DNA of 64,000 bases, taken from NCBI GenBank assembly GCA_951799405.1, contig OX637332.1:12033001-12097000 (forward strand), in the 5' to 3' direction. The position numbers were made by a program, and so were the translations under genes. The notes under the pieces are model-generated. The model saw only the letters and a list, made by a program, of their open reading frames with translations. It did not search any database and was not told the origin of the DNA. Below, piece by piece: positions 26,201 through 33,784 of the stretch. Position 1 is the stretch's first letter. The number at the start of each line of letters is the position of its first letter. This DNA comes from Agapetus fuscipes. Taxonomy: Eukaryota; Arthropoda; Insecta; Trichoptera; Glossosomatidae.

Positions 26201-29200
26201 TTGAAAATTCATATTAAAAACCACAAACAGACACGCGTTAGTTCACGCTTACAAATGCAGGATGTGTAATTACAAATTAAAATCAAAACCTCAAATGAAC
26301 ATACACCTTGCAACTATTTCCAACTTTTCCTGAAACAGGGGTGACATTGGCAAAGTGTCCCATTTTTTTCAGTATCAGCTATCAGCCTCATACCAAACTG
26401 TAAGTTAAATTAGTAAATATAACAAAATAAAGAAAACATAAAAAGGTATCAAACAAGCAAAAAATGTAATATGCCTAACATGCAAATATCTCAATACATA
26501 CTATACTTGAAACTCAAGACTTCCAGAGCTTGTACTCTCTTATCGTTGGTCTTCAGTCTCGCTACGATGCTATGTCGTGCTCGTGCTGGCTTCGATCCTA
26601 TCTCGGAATCCAGTCACTTGGTTTCACAGACGTCCATCCCAGTGAGGTAGCTGGGCCTCGACAAAAATGCCTCTGGCGCTCCATCCTCTTGCAGGTGCAT
26701 TATTGGTGATGATGAGTTCCTTGACTTATAGGTTGGTATGAGGCTGACCACCCATACTGTAAAAAGTGGTTACCTTTGCCAATGTCACCCCTGTTTCAGG
26801 GAAGGTCTGCAAGAGTTGCAGGGCTTATGTTCATTTGAGATTGGGTTTTTTATATTGTAGGTTCCAGTGGCGAAGGGTGCCACACAACTCGATTCCCATC
26901 GGTTTCCCTTTAAAAAGAGGCAAAAATGATAATAAAGTAGACTGCATGGTTTCAATGGGGGAAAAATACGTATTGTTTCTTTGGTTTTAAATGTTATGTT
27001 TTCTTTTTTTTGCGCCCATATTTTATAATGCCTCATTTTAAAAGGAAAACCGATGGGAATCGAGTTGTATGGTACCCTTCGCCACTGCTAGGTCCACATG
27101 CGGCATGTGTGAGCGCGAAATTATGCGTGTCTGCTTGTGGGAATGCATTTAATATGAATCTCAAATGATAAATATCTTTGCAGATTTAGAATAGATGAGT
27201 TGGTGATTTCTTTATAGCGTCGTTGCGTGATGTAGCCACTCGAAGGGCACTTGTGCATGTGTTGCCAGAAATTTGCTTGTCTTCAGTGCATTTCGGAACT
27301 TTTCATAGCTCTCTCACATAATGAAGCAGGTGGGTCCAGGTCAGAGGACCAGCAACTGCAAATGCACGTTATCCAAACACTTTTTACTCTTTTGATCGGC
27401 TCTTCAATACGTGGCTTGGCTCCGGTTTCTGCTGAGCGTGGTGTGAGGCTTTTTTTCCAAGAGCGACAGGCTTTATTAAATCAGCGAGATATTTGGGTGT
27501 CTTCAAATAAAACTTGTGGACCAGCGAGCATACTTTAAACTCAATGCGCTCTGGGACAAGGAGCCAGTGAAGCTAGTTGAAGCTAATGTCCTGTACCCCA
27601 TATTGTGTCTAATTCTCATATTTTTAATACTCCACCTTGAAGTGACACCAGAACTCACCAGTGCTTTGTCGTGTCCACAGTACTTTAAACATGCTGGAGA
27701 GATGTTTTTCGGGATTTGTTGCCGTGGTCTGGGGGAGCTGGAGCTTCCCGACGTTTCGTCTATGTCTACGATGGACTTCTTCAGCGCGAAAGTTTAATGT
27801 TGAAAATAATCTTGATCTCCATAGATGATCTTGATCATCATAGTTTTCATCAATATCATCTTCGTCATTGAACTTTCACGCTGAAGAAGTCCATCGTAGA
27901 CATGGGCAAATCGTCTGGAAGCTCCAGCTCCTACAGACTAAGGCAACAGATACCGGAAAACATGTCTCCGGCATAATCAACCGGCAGTGTAAGCCTTAAA
28001 CTCTCATTCGTACTTTTTAAACATTTAATTTCATGATTCATTATTTGCTTGGTAAAACCAACCCTTCGTAATATAATACAAAGATCTAAATGTTGTTTTT
28101 CGTTCATCGCAAACCGATTTTTTTACGGACTTGCAACGTTACAATAATAAATCAATAATATTAGGATGATTTATCTGATGAACGCTGTTTTTGGTGTATC
28201 ACACCTCCACAACCCTTTGCAAGCTTGGATGTAGCTATAAAAAGTATCAAGTCTCAAGCGAGACCAAGTTTCTGTAAGGCTGGATGGACCTTTGGTTTCC
28301 GGTCTTTGGTAATTGTTTATGAATTTTTAACCCAGCAAAGAGCTTATTTGAAAATATAAATGGTACATTTTTGCGCTCCGGTATACGAACCCGCGACCTT
28401 CCATTTACGAGTCCGAAGCGCTAACCACTAGACTACGGATCAGTCCAATACAATATTTATAAACTCACTTTTGCTGTGGCGTTTTCTTGGTTCTTTTGCC
28501 TTTCGGAGTCGGCCGTCTAGAAAAAAAAATTACAACATCTAATTTAGAAAAATAACGTGTCAATTAAATGGTAGTTTATTAAAGTAGTAAAGGTAGCAGA
28601 AAAGCTCTGAAAAAAAAAAGCTACCAGAAAAGTCAAGTCTATGGACAACACTCTTCCGAGCAACCTGAACGTCCAGATTGTCATAGTTAGACTTTGTTAC
28701 AAAAATTCAAAAACAATTTCGTTCAATTTACTTTGAAGATTTTTTAAATTTGTTTAATCAATTTAGCTAATTCTCTAAAAAACTGACCGTAGTAAGGATA
28801 AAAAAATGTTTACGTCGCAATATTGAATGAGAAAAGTATTCGGTAACTTTAAGCTAATTCAGCAAAGAAACCAACAAATTACCACCTCATTAATTACAAT
28901 AAAACAGGGTGTATACTTATTGTTCTGTATTTTTCAAAGAGAGGTAGTGTTTGTATAATGTATATGCTCATAGAAGTAAAAGGTATGACGGGGTGACATT
29001 AAATAATTTATAGTTTAAAATTTTTTGAGGAATTCAAAAACACTGTTTATTTTCACATGAATATATTTAAAAAGATTACAATCTTTAGAGTAAGTTACTA
29101 ACGTTTTCGACCTAGAAGGTCATCATCAGGTATGATTATTGATTACAGAAAAGAAATTTTATTTTATGAAATTTAGTCAATAGGTATAAATGATAGTCAG

Positions 29201-32200
29201 GTAGGTAAAAACATACAGTAAAATTTTAAATTAATAAAATAAAATAAATTAAACAAGTAAGAGAAGATCTATTTGGTAATAACTAATTAATTTATTATAA
29301 GTCTATTTTAATAATAAAAAATAAATAAAATTGGTCAAGAGTTATAAAATTCAGTTAGGTAGGTAAAATATTCAGTAAAAATTCTATTAACATTAAAATA
29401 GTTTTATATGGCAATTATGAAAGAATATGAATTAATAGATTAAATTAAACGTCATTTGGTGAGACATTATGTATACAAGACAAAGGATAGAATAAAATAA
29501 AAATAAATTAAAGTTGGAGGCTAAAAAGATAAAAAAAGATCAAAAAACATCAGAAAACAAAAAATAAAAAACAAGAAACAAAGATAAATGCACCACCACA
29601 CCAGTCATCTCGAAGAATCAAACAATAAAACCAATAAACCAGAGTGTCATCATACATAAGAACATAATAAACAAAGTAATCAGACAGTCTTGTCCTCGCA
29701 CATAAGCAGCGGGGAGATAGGAGGGATCTGGATATTCACAACTTCTTCTCTGTGTCTGTGGATCTGGAGTGCCTCAAAAGCCATCAGACGTCTACCAAAA
29801 CACTCAGAGTGCAGGACCAATGTATTGGCCGTGTCAAACGTGTGGCCATTCTCGATACAATGGTCCGCCATCTCCGAGTATCCTGACAGACCCCTGAATG
29901 CTCTGGCATGCTCCTTTAATCTGGTTGTGATGGCCCTGCCTGTCTCGCCAATGTATATGGCTTGACAGTCGTTGCAGTTAAGCTGGTACACACCACTCCT
30001 GCTAAATTTTCCCAATTTATCCTTATTATTGAATATTATTATTAAATAATTTAAATTAGATTTATTTGAGAATTTAGACGGAGATCGGAAAGCATGAATT
30101 AAACATGTATGTAATGAAAATTAATGACTAGGAAGACACATACTTTTTTTCATTATATGGCAGCCAATCGGCATCATGAGGGGGCGGATCACGATGTTCA
30201 CTGAAATTATAAATAAAATAACTGAAAACTTTACACATAATAATTAATTATGCTATGGAGTTCCGTATTCATTGGATAGACATAAAATATGACGAATGCC
30301 CTCGAAAAGTCGCTAATTAATTAAACAGCTATATTATTTTATAAATAAACATTGATATAATTTATTTGTTTAGCTCTGCGTTTGTGTGAATCACACAAAT
30401 TGTAAGGCTGGATAGATCTTCAGCGACCGGTTTTTGGTAGAGGCATATAGTTTTTCAATTCAAGGAAGAGAAAATTAGTAGCATTTTTTGTGCTCCGTCG
30501 GAAATCAAACCCATGACCATCCGTTAACGAACACAAAATACATTATGTTTTTAAACAAAAGAAAGATAAAGAACTTTTTCAAGTGAGCTTGAGTATAAAA
30601 AAACTTTAATTTTTAGGTGCGTATATGCACATCTGTTTACAAAATCTAAGATCTAATCTAATCTAATCTAAGCTGCAAAGATATATATCATTTAAGATTT
30701 ATATTAAATGCATTCCCACAAGCAGACATGTATAATTTCGCGCTAACACATGCCGCATGTGGACCTACAATATAAAAACCCAATCTCAAATGAACATAAG
30801 CCTTGCAACTCTTGCCGTCCTTCCCTGAAACAGGGGTGACATTGGCAAAGTGAACCAATTTTTTACAGTATGGGTGGTCAGCCACATAACAACCTATAAG
30901 TCAAGGAACATACATGACAAATTACATTTTTAAAATCAATAAATTATAATATATACATGGACATAAAAAACTAAATCTATAAAATAAGATAATTTAAAAA
31001 TATATCATCGTTATTTAATGGTTATTATCTTAGGATCAAATTTTTTTTAGAGTTTGTACAGATAAAAACATGACTTTAATAACTGCTTGGAGCAGTAATG
31101 ATACTTATAAGTTATATTTGGACGCATATTTACTTGGTCAGAAAGTCTTCCAACCTTTGATTTACCCTACATACTAAAAAACACTTCGCAAAGCGACTTA
31201 CAAGAGTTCTTCAACAATCCATTATATTTTTAAAGGTATTATTATTAGGAATATTATTAGAAATAATATTTAATATCTGAGGCGTTTGCTGCGTGGGGGA
31301 AAATTCCTCTTTTTTCCACTTACATTGTTGGGAAAAATTGAGATCTGGTAAGAGACAGCTAGTTTGGGAAATATAAGGGAGTGGACCGGCATTTGAAGTG
31401 TTGAGAAGCCGTTTGGAACGACGCATGACAGGAAAACCGAGATGACCGCCAACGTCGGGGGGATCCGACAGGGCACCATAAAGATGAAGAAGATTGAATA
31501 AATAAATGAAGGATATAATAAATTACTTAATACGTTAGAAATATCGTATTTATGGGTATAAGGCGCAATTTACAATTTGAAACCATTGAAAATTATTTTT
31601 AAGCTAAAATTGCATTTCTTGTTATTCTACCTTTCACTCACTCGCCATGTGAATAGCGATAAAATTGTAATCACATAATGTCAGCAATTTTTTTCGTATC
31701 ATTATGCATCTACCTAATGCATGAAAACTAAATAAGTGTCTCATATTTCACTTCGTATCGTTTTCGTAACTTCAATTTCTGAGAATAATAAAATAGGTGC
31801 CTTTATAGTTTCTATGCCATTGACTGAAAAGATCAAAAGACATAATGATGATGATGATGATGATGAGTAGATTTCAACTACTAAGCTACACTTATGGTGT
31901 AACTTCTTGCCGCGTTATCCCCGAAGGGGTCGCATGTGGCGAGTTGAATCTATTTATTTTTACAGGTAAGGGGGCCGGCCTTACGCCAACCACTTTGTTG
32001 AAGGGGGGTTTCCCAGCTCCCGAGAGAGCTGGTACTCATTTCTTGTGAAGGCTGAGTAAACCTTGCCGGTATTTTATTTTCTACGCCTGAGATACAGGAT
32101 TTCCTAGTTCAGGCACATGTATTTTTCTTATTAAATTAAAGTTCTTATGTGTACAAATGTAATGTGAAAAGGTGTTTTTGTATAAATAAATAAATTATTA

Positions 32201-33473
32201 TTACTATTATTATTATTATTATTATTATTATTTTGGGATTAAAAAAAAACCGTAACGGGAAATCATTTCTGACACCCTCGGTGGGATTCGAACCCGAGCT
32301 CACGGCATGGAATGCAAGTACTCTCCCAACTGAGCTATCGACCGGACTGATGATTTCTTTAAAGCGCCGTTTCGTGATGTAGTCACTCCAAGGTGGGTAG
32401 GTATTTCTTTCTATTATATTTAAACTACATTTGTGTTTGAATCAGTAATACTGAAAATAAATGTATCGATTATCGTTAATCTAAGTTGCAAATATATATA
32501 CATTCACTTCATACCCGCTCACTAGCAAACACGTGTAGTTTCGCGTAATGGTACAAAATTCGCAAATATACAAATCCTTGACAAACATGGGGTGAGCAGC
32601 CTCACGTTTCCCAAAAAAAAAAAAAATTGGCAACAAAGTTACATATAAATGAATAATGTAAATTGTTACTCGAGTATAATATAAATATGAAATCTATAAT
32701 CTAAGTAGCACAGATATATTTACATTTCAATTTAATAATTAGCGCATGCCTACAAAATATAAACGTGTCAGTTTGCGCTTACACATGCTGCATGTCTACA
32801 AGCAAATATACACCCCTTCAACTCTTGCCACCCTTTCCTGATATATGGGTTACTTAGAAATCCTGGAATTCTTTCTAAAACTTCCTTTGTAAGTTTTTAT
32901 CGTTGGAAGATTAAACTTTTCAATTTTACAAATAGACACGCATTTTTTAAAACTTTATTGAGTAATAATAATCATAATAATAATAAAAGTAAGATAATTT
33001 ATTTGGTGAGCGCTAATTTTGTATAAATTTCGCCTTAAGAACCTTAATAATATGCAAATAATACACTGAGAGTTGGCAAAAAAAACAAAATACGTTAAAT
33101 TAGTTCCGACTTCTTAAATCTCTATAATCTAAGTTCCAAAGATTACTGAGAGATAAAAAAAAACGCATGCCCACACACAAACACGTGTAAGTTCGCGCAT
33201 ACAATGCTCCATGTGTACTCACAAATTTAAAACAAAACCTGAAATGAACATAATCCCTGCAACTTTTGTCGACCTTCCCTGAAACAGGGCGGACATTGGT
33301 AAAGTGAACCATTTTTTACAGTATGGGTGGTCAGCCTCATGCCAACCTATAAGTCAATTAAATTGTTTTTTTCAGTATTTCATCGAATTGTTTTTTTTTG
33401 TTACAAGTATACAAAAAAAAAAAATATGAACTTACCACTTCGAAGTATTAAGATTGTCGCTTTTCTTCGGCAT
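11165..33473 (-). CDS. Unrecognised 13-exon host gene (whole coding span)
   Basis: Reconstructed by eye from splice signals; exons are listed separately. Exon 1 starts at an ATG and ends at a GTAAGT donor. Every internal exon begins after a pyrimidine-rich stretch ending in AG, ends before GT, and has a length divisible by three, so one frame runs through. Leaving out exon 8, the coding length is 678 nt, giving 225 residues plus a TAG stop. The protein starts MPKKSDN, has a Lys/Arg-rich stretch around residues 31-55 that could be a nuclear localisation signal, and a Ser/Thr- and acid-rich middle (about 114-173). No transmembrane segment or known domain is visible and I do not recognise the family. 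A nuclear role is only inferred from the basic stretch. Introns of 0.2 to 8 kb are filled with LINE tails, SINEs and MITEs, as expected of a real insect gene. Confidence 0.7.
11515..11665 (+). repeat. LINE tail repeat, 3' part
   Basis: Plus-oriented; ends CAACTTAGATTATGGATTATA. Confidence 0.6.
11722..11983 (-). repeat. LINE tail repeat, full
   Basis: Has a (TCTAAA/TCTAA)n end and the common CAAGGAA boundary. Confidence 0.75.
12022..12266 (-). repeat. LINE tail repeat, full
   Basis: Next copy only about 40 bp after the previous one, same orientation. Confidence 0.75.
12508..12668 (-). mobile_element. LINE C-terminal fragment
   Basis: Minus strand encodes GRPKMRWMDGVNADAA, then WRRILDS, the end region of RTE-like endonuclease-reverse transcriptases. 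About 53 codons, then a stop. Confidence 0.7.
12825..13082 (-). repeat. LINE tail repeat, full
   Basis: (TCTAA)n end and CAAGGAAC boundary. Very close to the intact LINE's own tail. Confidence 0.8.
13090..14350. other. Large intron of the 13-exon gene, nothing specific
   Basis: Part of the 8.1-kb last intron. A GTAAGA donor-like site at 13535 lacks an acceptor that keeps a frame open. Confidence 0.5.
14358..14565 (+). repeat. LINE tail repeat, nearly full
   Basis: Starts CTTGACTTATAGG; its last 30 bases are missing. Confidence 0.7.
14575..14640 (-). mobile_element. Small internal fragment of the LINE RT
   Basis: Closely matches 40210-40280 of the intact LINE (the segment encoding GFMAGRGCVDQIFTLRQ). 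It directly follows a plus-strand tail copy, so a separate event joined them. Confidence 0.55.
14637..14828 (+). other. Unassigned 63-codon ORF
   Basis: Basic, helix-prone reading (VRETKKRLKMPLQIVRGSWH ... LERLRKRRR). It follows directly on a LINE fragment, so it may be a retro-transposed piece. No family recognised. Confidence 0.25.
15130..15305 (-). repeat. LINE tail repeat, old
   Basis: Only scattered landmarks remain. Confidence 0.4.
15478..16680. mobile_element. PIF/Harbinger-like non-autonomous element
   Basis: Ends GGGCCGGTATTTTCA and, inverted, GGCCCGGTAGTTTCA, flanked by a TAA duplication (15475-15477 and 16681-16683). TAA/TTA targets and G-rich termini fit PIF/Harbinger. No transposase is evident; a minus-strand open stretch (16552-16229) is unassigned. 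A LINE fragment sits inside. Confidence 0.65.
15862..16165 (-). mobile_element. LINE C-terminal fragment nested in the PIF-like element
   Basis: 94 open codons with ILQFFGHVVRGNEDSLERLV and RGRGRSPPRWTDQVK, the end region of RTE-like reverse transcriptases but from another family than the intact LINE. Confidence 0.75.
16705..17505 (-). pseudogene. Mariner transposase relic (first)
   Basis: Open for 127 codons (17144-16761): NWLLHHANSSSHTSLLVREYL, SLYYLDLAFCDFFLVPKLK, FEDWKKRCNK. These match the C-terminal half of mariner transposases. The second catalytic Asp, normally in HHDNAPAHT, is Ala here. Upstream coding is broken. The left end CGGGCTGTTAAAAAAGTAATG may be the terminal repeat. Confidence 0.75.
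17600..17830 (+). mobile_element. Decayed relative of the LINE C-terminus
   Basis: Same segment as at 1865-2130, heavily mutated (RRRIYREKM, then CGLIICKIVKKYNSQ). Stops throughout. Confidence 0.4.
17830..18455. other. Intronic DNA, no feature seen
   Basis: No repeat landmark or exon signal found. Confidence 0.5.
18460..18630 (-). repeat. LINE tail repeat with internal deletion
   Basis: Both ends are present, but the middle (the CGCGCTTACA block) is missing. Confidence 0.65.
18953..19136. repeat. Inverted repeat, about 70-bp arms, with a hammerhead-like loop
   Basis: Arms run from TAAAAGATAAAAAGTAAAAA to AACCGGTTT and back. The loop holds CTGATGA-T-GCGAAC..GTTTGC-TAAA at 19039-19066 on the plus strand. 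Arms are nearly identical, so the structure is young. Confidence 0.7.
19150..19180 (+). ncRNA. Hammerhead-like motif
   Basis: CTGAAGA, T, GATC..GATC stem, GAAAACGTTAG. It shares the downstream GAAAACGTTAG with the Penelope-associated motif, but the stem sequence differs in a compensated way. Confidence 0.4.
19363..19452 (-). CDS. Exon 12 of the 13-exon gene
   Basis: 90 bases between a cttttaag acceptor and a GTGAGT donor; residues 175-203 (NWRTKGEMKGFPVNFLEME...). The two other frames contain stops, so this exon strongly supports the chosen frame. It is the best-looking folded segment. Confidence 0.75.
20056..20109 (-). CDS. Exon 11 of the 13-exon gene
   Basis: 54 bases between a tttacag acceptor and a perfect GTAAGT donor; residues 157-173 (STSCASTGNDTEFSNDP). 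The start of exons 9, 10 and 11 looks alike, which suggests related modules. Confidence 0.7.
20265..20430 (+). repeat. LINE tail repeat with internal deletion
   Basis: Starts at the common TTCCTTGACTTATAGG boundary; lacks the GGTTCACTTTGCC block. Lies in the intron between exons 11 and 10 of the 13-exon gene. Confidence 0.7.
20697..20771 (-). CDS. Exon 10 of the 13-exon gene
   Basis: 75 bases after a atttcag acceptor, ending before GTATGT; residues 132-155, very Ser/Thr-rich. A GTGTAT two bases upstream is a competing donor but would shift the frame, so GTATGT was chosen. Confidence 0.65.
20925..20978 (-). CDS. Exon 9 of the 13-exon gene
   Basis: 54 bases between a tttacag acceptor and a GTTTGT donor; residues 114-130, Thr/Ser/acid-rich (TSTTENAEQDND). 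Only the main frame lacks a stop, so this exon fixes the reading frame. Confidence 0.7.
21329..21394 (-). CDS. Exon 8, candidate alternative or poison exon of the 13-exon gene
   Basis: 66 bases after a strong tgttttag acceptor, with a modest GTAGTA donor. It is open in the main frame, but its last two bases TG join to the A of exon 9 to make TGA. Including it therefore stops translation at about residue 134; skipping it keeps the full frame. In the alternative frame it stops after 12 codons. It could also be a decoy. Confidence 0.4.
21400..22190. other. Intronic DNA, no feature seen
   Basis: AT-rich between exons 8 and 7. Confidence 0.5.
22195..22335 (+). mobile_element. Decayed relative of the LINE C-terminus
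   Basis: Encodes EWNLQSGNKRKACMKRVM and LDEMKEVCKKS, aligning with the last 50 residues of the intact LINE. Ends near CCACCCCTAGAGG, like the copy at 1865-2130. Confidence 0.55.
22522..22593 (-). CDS. Exon 7 of the 13-exon gene
   Basis: 72 bases between a caacag acceptor and a GTAAGC donor; residues 90-112 in the main frame. The frame from base 1 is also open (DPNDEATTTFNEK...) and continues the alternative reading seen in exons 4-6. Confidence 0.65.
23040..23075 (-). CDS. Exon 6 of the 13-exon gene, duplicate of exon 5
   Basis: 36 bases between a ttttcag acceptor and a GTAAAT donor. Main frame: RSSVIHGMKTS. The alternative open frame reads SFERNPWNEDFI, aligning with exon 5 as FERNP(F/W)xE(E/D)FI. 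Equal length and phase mean that either or both could be used. Confidence 0.65.
23372..23420 (-). repeat. SINE-B 3' end fragment
   Basis: AGAGCGCCGTTTTTGTGTGTG followed by CACACCTCAAGGGCCCTC. Confidence 0.5.
23421..23770 (-). mobile_element. CR1-type LINE, 3' ORF end
   Basis: Open for 114 codons: LHWLRFPERVVYRV, then APSYLADMF, a conserved NFGDRAFRFAGPMEWNRLPP and VFKGALKTHLYKKSY. This is the usual C-terminal region after the RT of CR1/L2-like elements. The RT itself is absent (5' truncation). Confidence 0.8.
23962..24835 (+). repeat. LINE tail repeat split by a second LINE
   Basis: 5' part 23962-24058, 3' part 24665-24835. The two halves join perfectly against the consensus once the insert and an AATGTT duplication are removed. 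Confidence 0.8.
24055..24668 (-). mobile_element. Non-LTR retrotransposon 3' end inserted in a LINE tail
   Basis: 97-codon open C-terminal fragment (24671-24378) with LTLYKIKNGLIDCP and GLKRFFLRGQY, typical of Jockey/I-like ends. It is followed by 3' UTR and a TAAA-rich tail at 24055. AATGTT is duplicated at both edges. Confidence 0.75.
24838..25083 (-). repeat. LINE tail repeat, full
   Basis: Opposite orientation to the preceding copy, tail to tail with about 15 bp between. Confidence 0.8.
25227..25262 (-). CDS. Exon 5 of the 13-exon gene, duplicate of exon 6
   Basis: 36 bases between a ctttcag acceptor and a GTATTT donor. It matches exon 6 at 29 of 36 positions, so the two arose by exon duplication. 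Main frame: RSSVIHSAKSS. The other open frame reads PFERNPFREEFI. Confidence 0.65.
25265..25895. other. Intronic DNA, no feature seen
   Basis: Between exons 5 and 4; no repeat recognised. Confidence 0.5.
25899..25949 (-). CDS. Exon 4 of the 13-exon gene
   Basis: 51 bases after a ttttcag acceptor; the donor is a weaker GTTCGT. In the main frame it encodes residues 49-64 (PVVAKKPVG...). The frame starting at base 1 is also open and equally basic (TGRGKKTCGSARKSPNK). Confidence 0.6.
26165..26405 (-). repeat. LINE tail repeat, nearly full
   Basis: Runs from CATCTTGGTTGCAAAG to a diverged CTGTAAGTTAA end. Confidence 0.65.
26500..26710. other. GC-richer unassigned segment in an intron
   Basis: Plus strand is open for about 60 codons (YSLIVGLQSRYDAMSCSCWL ...). 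Resembles decayed coding DNA of a retroelement; not identified. Confidence 0.25.
26714..27195 (+). repeat. LINE tail repeat split by a hAT MITE
   Basis: Halves at 26714-26874 and 27088-27195, interrupted within TGTAGGTCCACATG. Confidence 0.8.
26875..27087. mobile_element. hAT-type MITE (213 bp)
   Basis: Terminal inverted repeats of about 47 bp beginning CAGTGGCGAAGGGT. Flanked by an imperfect 8-bp duplication (GTAGGTTC / CTAGGTCC). CAGTGGCG ends and 8-bp target sites are hAT hallmarks. No coding capacity. Confidence 0.8.
27680..27995. repeat. Inverted repeat carrying two hammerhead-like motifs
   Basis: Left arm 27680-27800, right arm about 27865-27995, sharing GGAGCTGGAGCTTCC and ATGGACTTCTTCAGCG. 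Minus motif (27784-27751): CTGAAGA-A-GTCC..GAC-GAAACG. Plus motif (27881-27915): CTGAAGA-A-GTCCAT..ATGGGC, with the GAAA box mutated. Confidence 0.55.
28155..28448 (-). repeat. SINE-B copy next to exon 3
   Basis: Full head (AGTGGTTAGCGCTTCGG on the minus strand) and body; lies 20 bp from exon 3 of the 13-exon gene. Confidence 0.8.
28469..28516 (-). CDS. Exon 3 of the 13-exon gene (basic segment)
   Basis: 48 bases between a tttctag acceptor and a GTGAGT donor; residues 33-47 with RPTPKGKRTKK, a possible nuclear localisation signal. A SINE-B copy ends only about 15 bp downstream of the donor, so the insertion just missed the splice site. Confidence 0.7.
29101..29130 (-). ncRNA. Hammerhead-like ribozyme motif in the Penelope terminus
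   Basis: Minus strand: CTGATGA, one T, stem GACCT/AGGTC, GAAA, ACG. The core boxes match CUGANGA and GAAA; the extra T before stem II departs from the canonical form. Same strand as the nuclease ORF. Confidence 0.45.
29680..30015 (-). CDS. GIY-YIG endonuclease fragment of a Penelope-like element
   Basis: 111 codons, open. GVYQLNCNDCQAIYIGETGR shows the GIY..YIG signature with the paired cysteines typical of Penelope nucleases, then TRLKEHARAF, a conserved MADHCIENGHTFD and FEALQIHR. The nuclease nicks target DNA for insertion. Only the C-terminal domain remains, so it is probably not functional alone. Confidence 0.85.
   Translation of the reverse strand: MGKFSRSGVYQLNCNDCQAIYIGETGRAITTRLKEHARAFRGLSGYSEMADHCIENGHTFDTANTLVLHSECFGRRLMAFEALQIHRHREEVVNIQIPPISPLLMCEDKTV
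30144..30200 (-). CDS. Exon 2 of the 13-exon gene
   Basis: 57 bases between a tttcag acceptor and a GTATGT donor. It completes Cys13 and encodes residues 14-31, including EHRDPPPHDADW, plus two bases of Lys32. The frame set by exon 1 is open; another frame begins with a stop, which helps fix the phase. Confidence 0.7.
30372..30532 (-). repeat. SINE-B copy with internal deletion
   Basis: Both the GTGAATCACAC end and the TTTGATTTCCGACGGAGC part of the head are visible. Confidence 0.6.
30655..30908 (-). repeat. LINE tail repeat, full, with extra LINE 3' UTR
   Basis: Beyond the usual boundary it continues with GACAAATTACATTTT, as in the intact LINE (38955-38970), so this copy is a truncated LINE rather than a stand-alone repeat. 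Confidence 0.75.
31265..31480 (+). mobile_element. Possible retroelement coding relic
   Basis: Plus strand, with stops, reads VLRSRLERRMTGKPR then PPTSGGSDRAP, a composition seen in retroelement ends. Weak. Confidence 0.25.
31840..31867. repeat. (GAT)n microsatellite
   Basis: About eight units just before a SINE-A copy. Confidence 0.9.
31882..32346 (-). repeat. SINE-A copy interrupted by another retroelement end
   Basis: Head at 32346-32275, body to 31882. The middle (about 32080-32235) is an insertion ending in a TAAATAAATTATTATT-type microsatellite, which looks like the 3' end of a LINE. Confidence 0.75.
32196..32232. repeat. (ATT)n microsatellite
   Basis: Roughly a dozen units at the end of the insertion inside SINE-A. 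Confidence 0.9.
32478..32605 (-). repeat. LINE tail repeat, fragment
   Basis: Has AATCTAAGTTGCAAATATAT and an ACACGTGTAGTTTCGCG block. Confidence 0.5.
32694..32870 (-). repeat. LINE tail repeat, fragment
   Basis: 3' two thirds of the repeat; ends before the GTGAACC block. Confidence 0.6.
33000..33068 (-). repeat. SINE-B 3' end fragment
   Basis: ATTTATTTGGTGAGCGCTAAT, as in the ends of the 10310 and 28155 copies. Confidence 0.4.
33118..33357 (-). repeat. LINE tail repeat, full
   Basis: Lies about 80 bp from the exon 1 donor of the 13-exon gene. Confidence 0.75.
33436..33473 (-). CDS. Exon 1 (start codon) of the 13-exon gene
   Basis: ATG at 33473-33471, 38 coding bases, residues 1-12 plus two bases of Cys13. 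The donor is a perfect GTAAGT at 33435-33430. No other ATG is needed, since this frame continues through all later exons. Confidence 0.7.
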
Positions 33474-33660
33474 GATCACTCGAGAAAAGAAAATTGAGCG
33501 TCTTTTAATTACGACGGTGACTTCGCACCTTGCTGTGGGCAGACGAAAGCAATTAATGCTGATCAACCCGCGAAAGAAAATTGTAGCATTGAAATCAGCG
33601 CCACTTTTTTCTACGTCGCATTACAGAACTATAGGCGGGCAGAAAAATTAAATCATAATA
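33474..33660 (-). promoter_or_regulatory. Probable 5' UTR and promoter region of the 13-exon gene
   Basis: The bases upstream of the exon 1 ATG are less AT-rich than the neighbourhood and free of the window's repeats. No TATA box or clear initiator is visible, so the start site cannot be set. The assignment rests on position only. Confidence 0.35.
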
Positions 33661-33784
33661 TTTTATTATGCAAGTTCAACTCTTTTAAGAAAGGTGCTGC
33701 TACTGATAATAATATAAGAGTTGCAAAATAAAAACAATTATATTCAAATACAACGAAGTACAATTAGTCAACGTTAATTTTTAT

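Larger units (their letters stand above)
29035..30015 (-). mobile_element. Penelope-like element, 3' part
   Basis: GIY-YIG endonuclease coding end followed by an AT-rich region and a hammerhead-like motif (29130-29101) within an inverted-repeat-type terminus (AAAACACTGTTTATTTTCACA). Penelope-like elements combine an RT with a GIY-YIG nuclease; here the RT is lost by 5' truncation. Confidence 0.7.
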
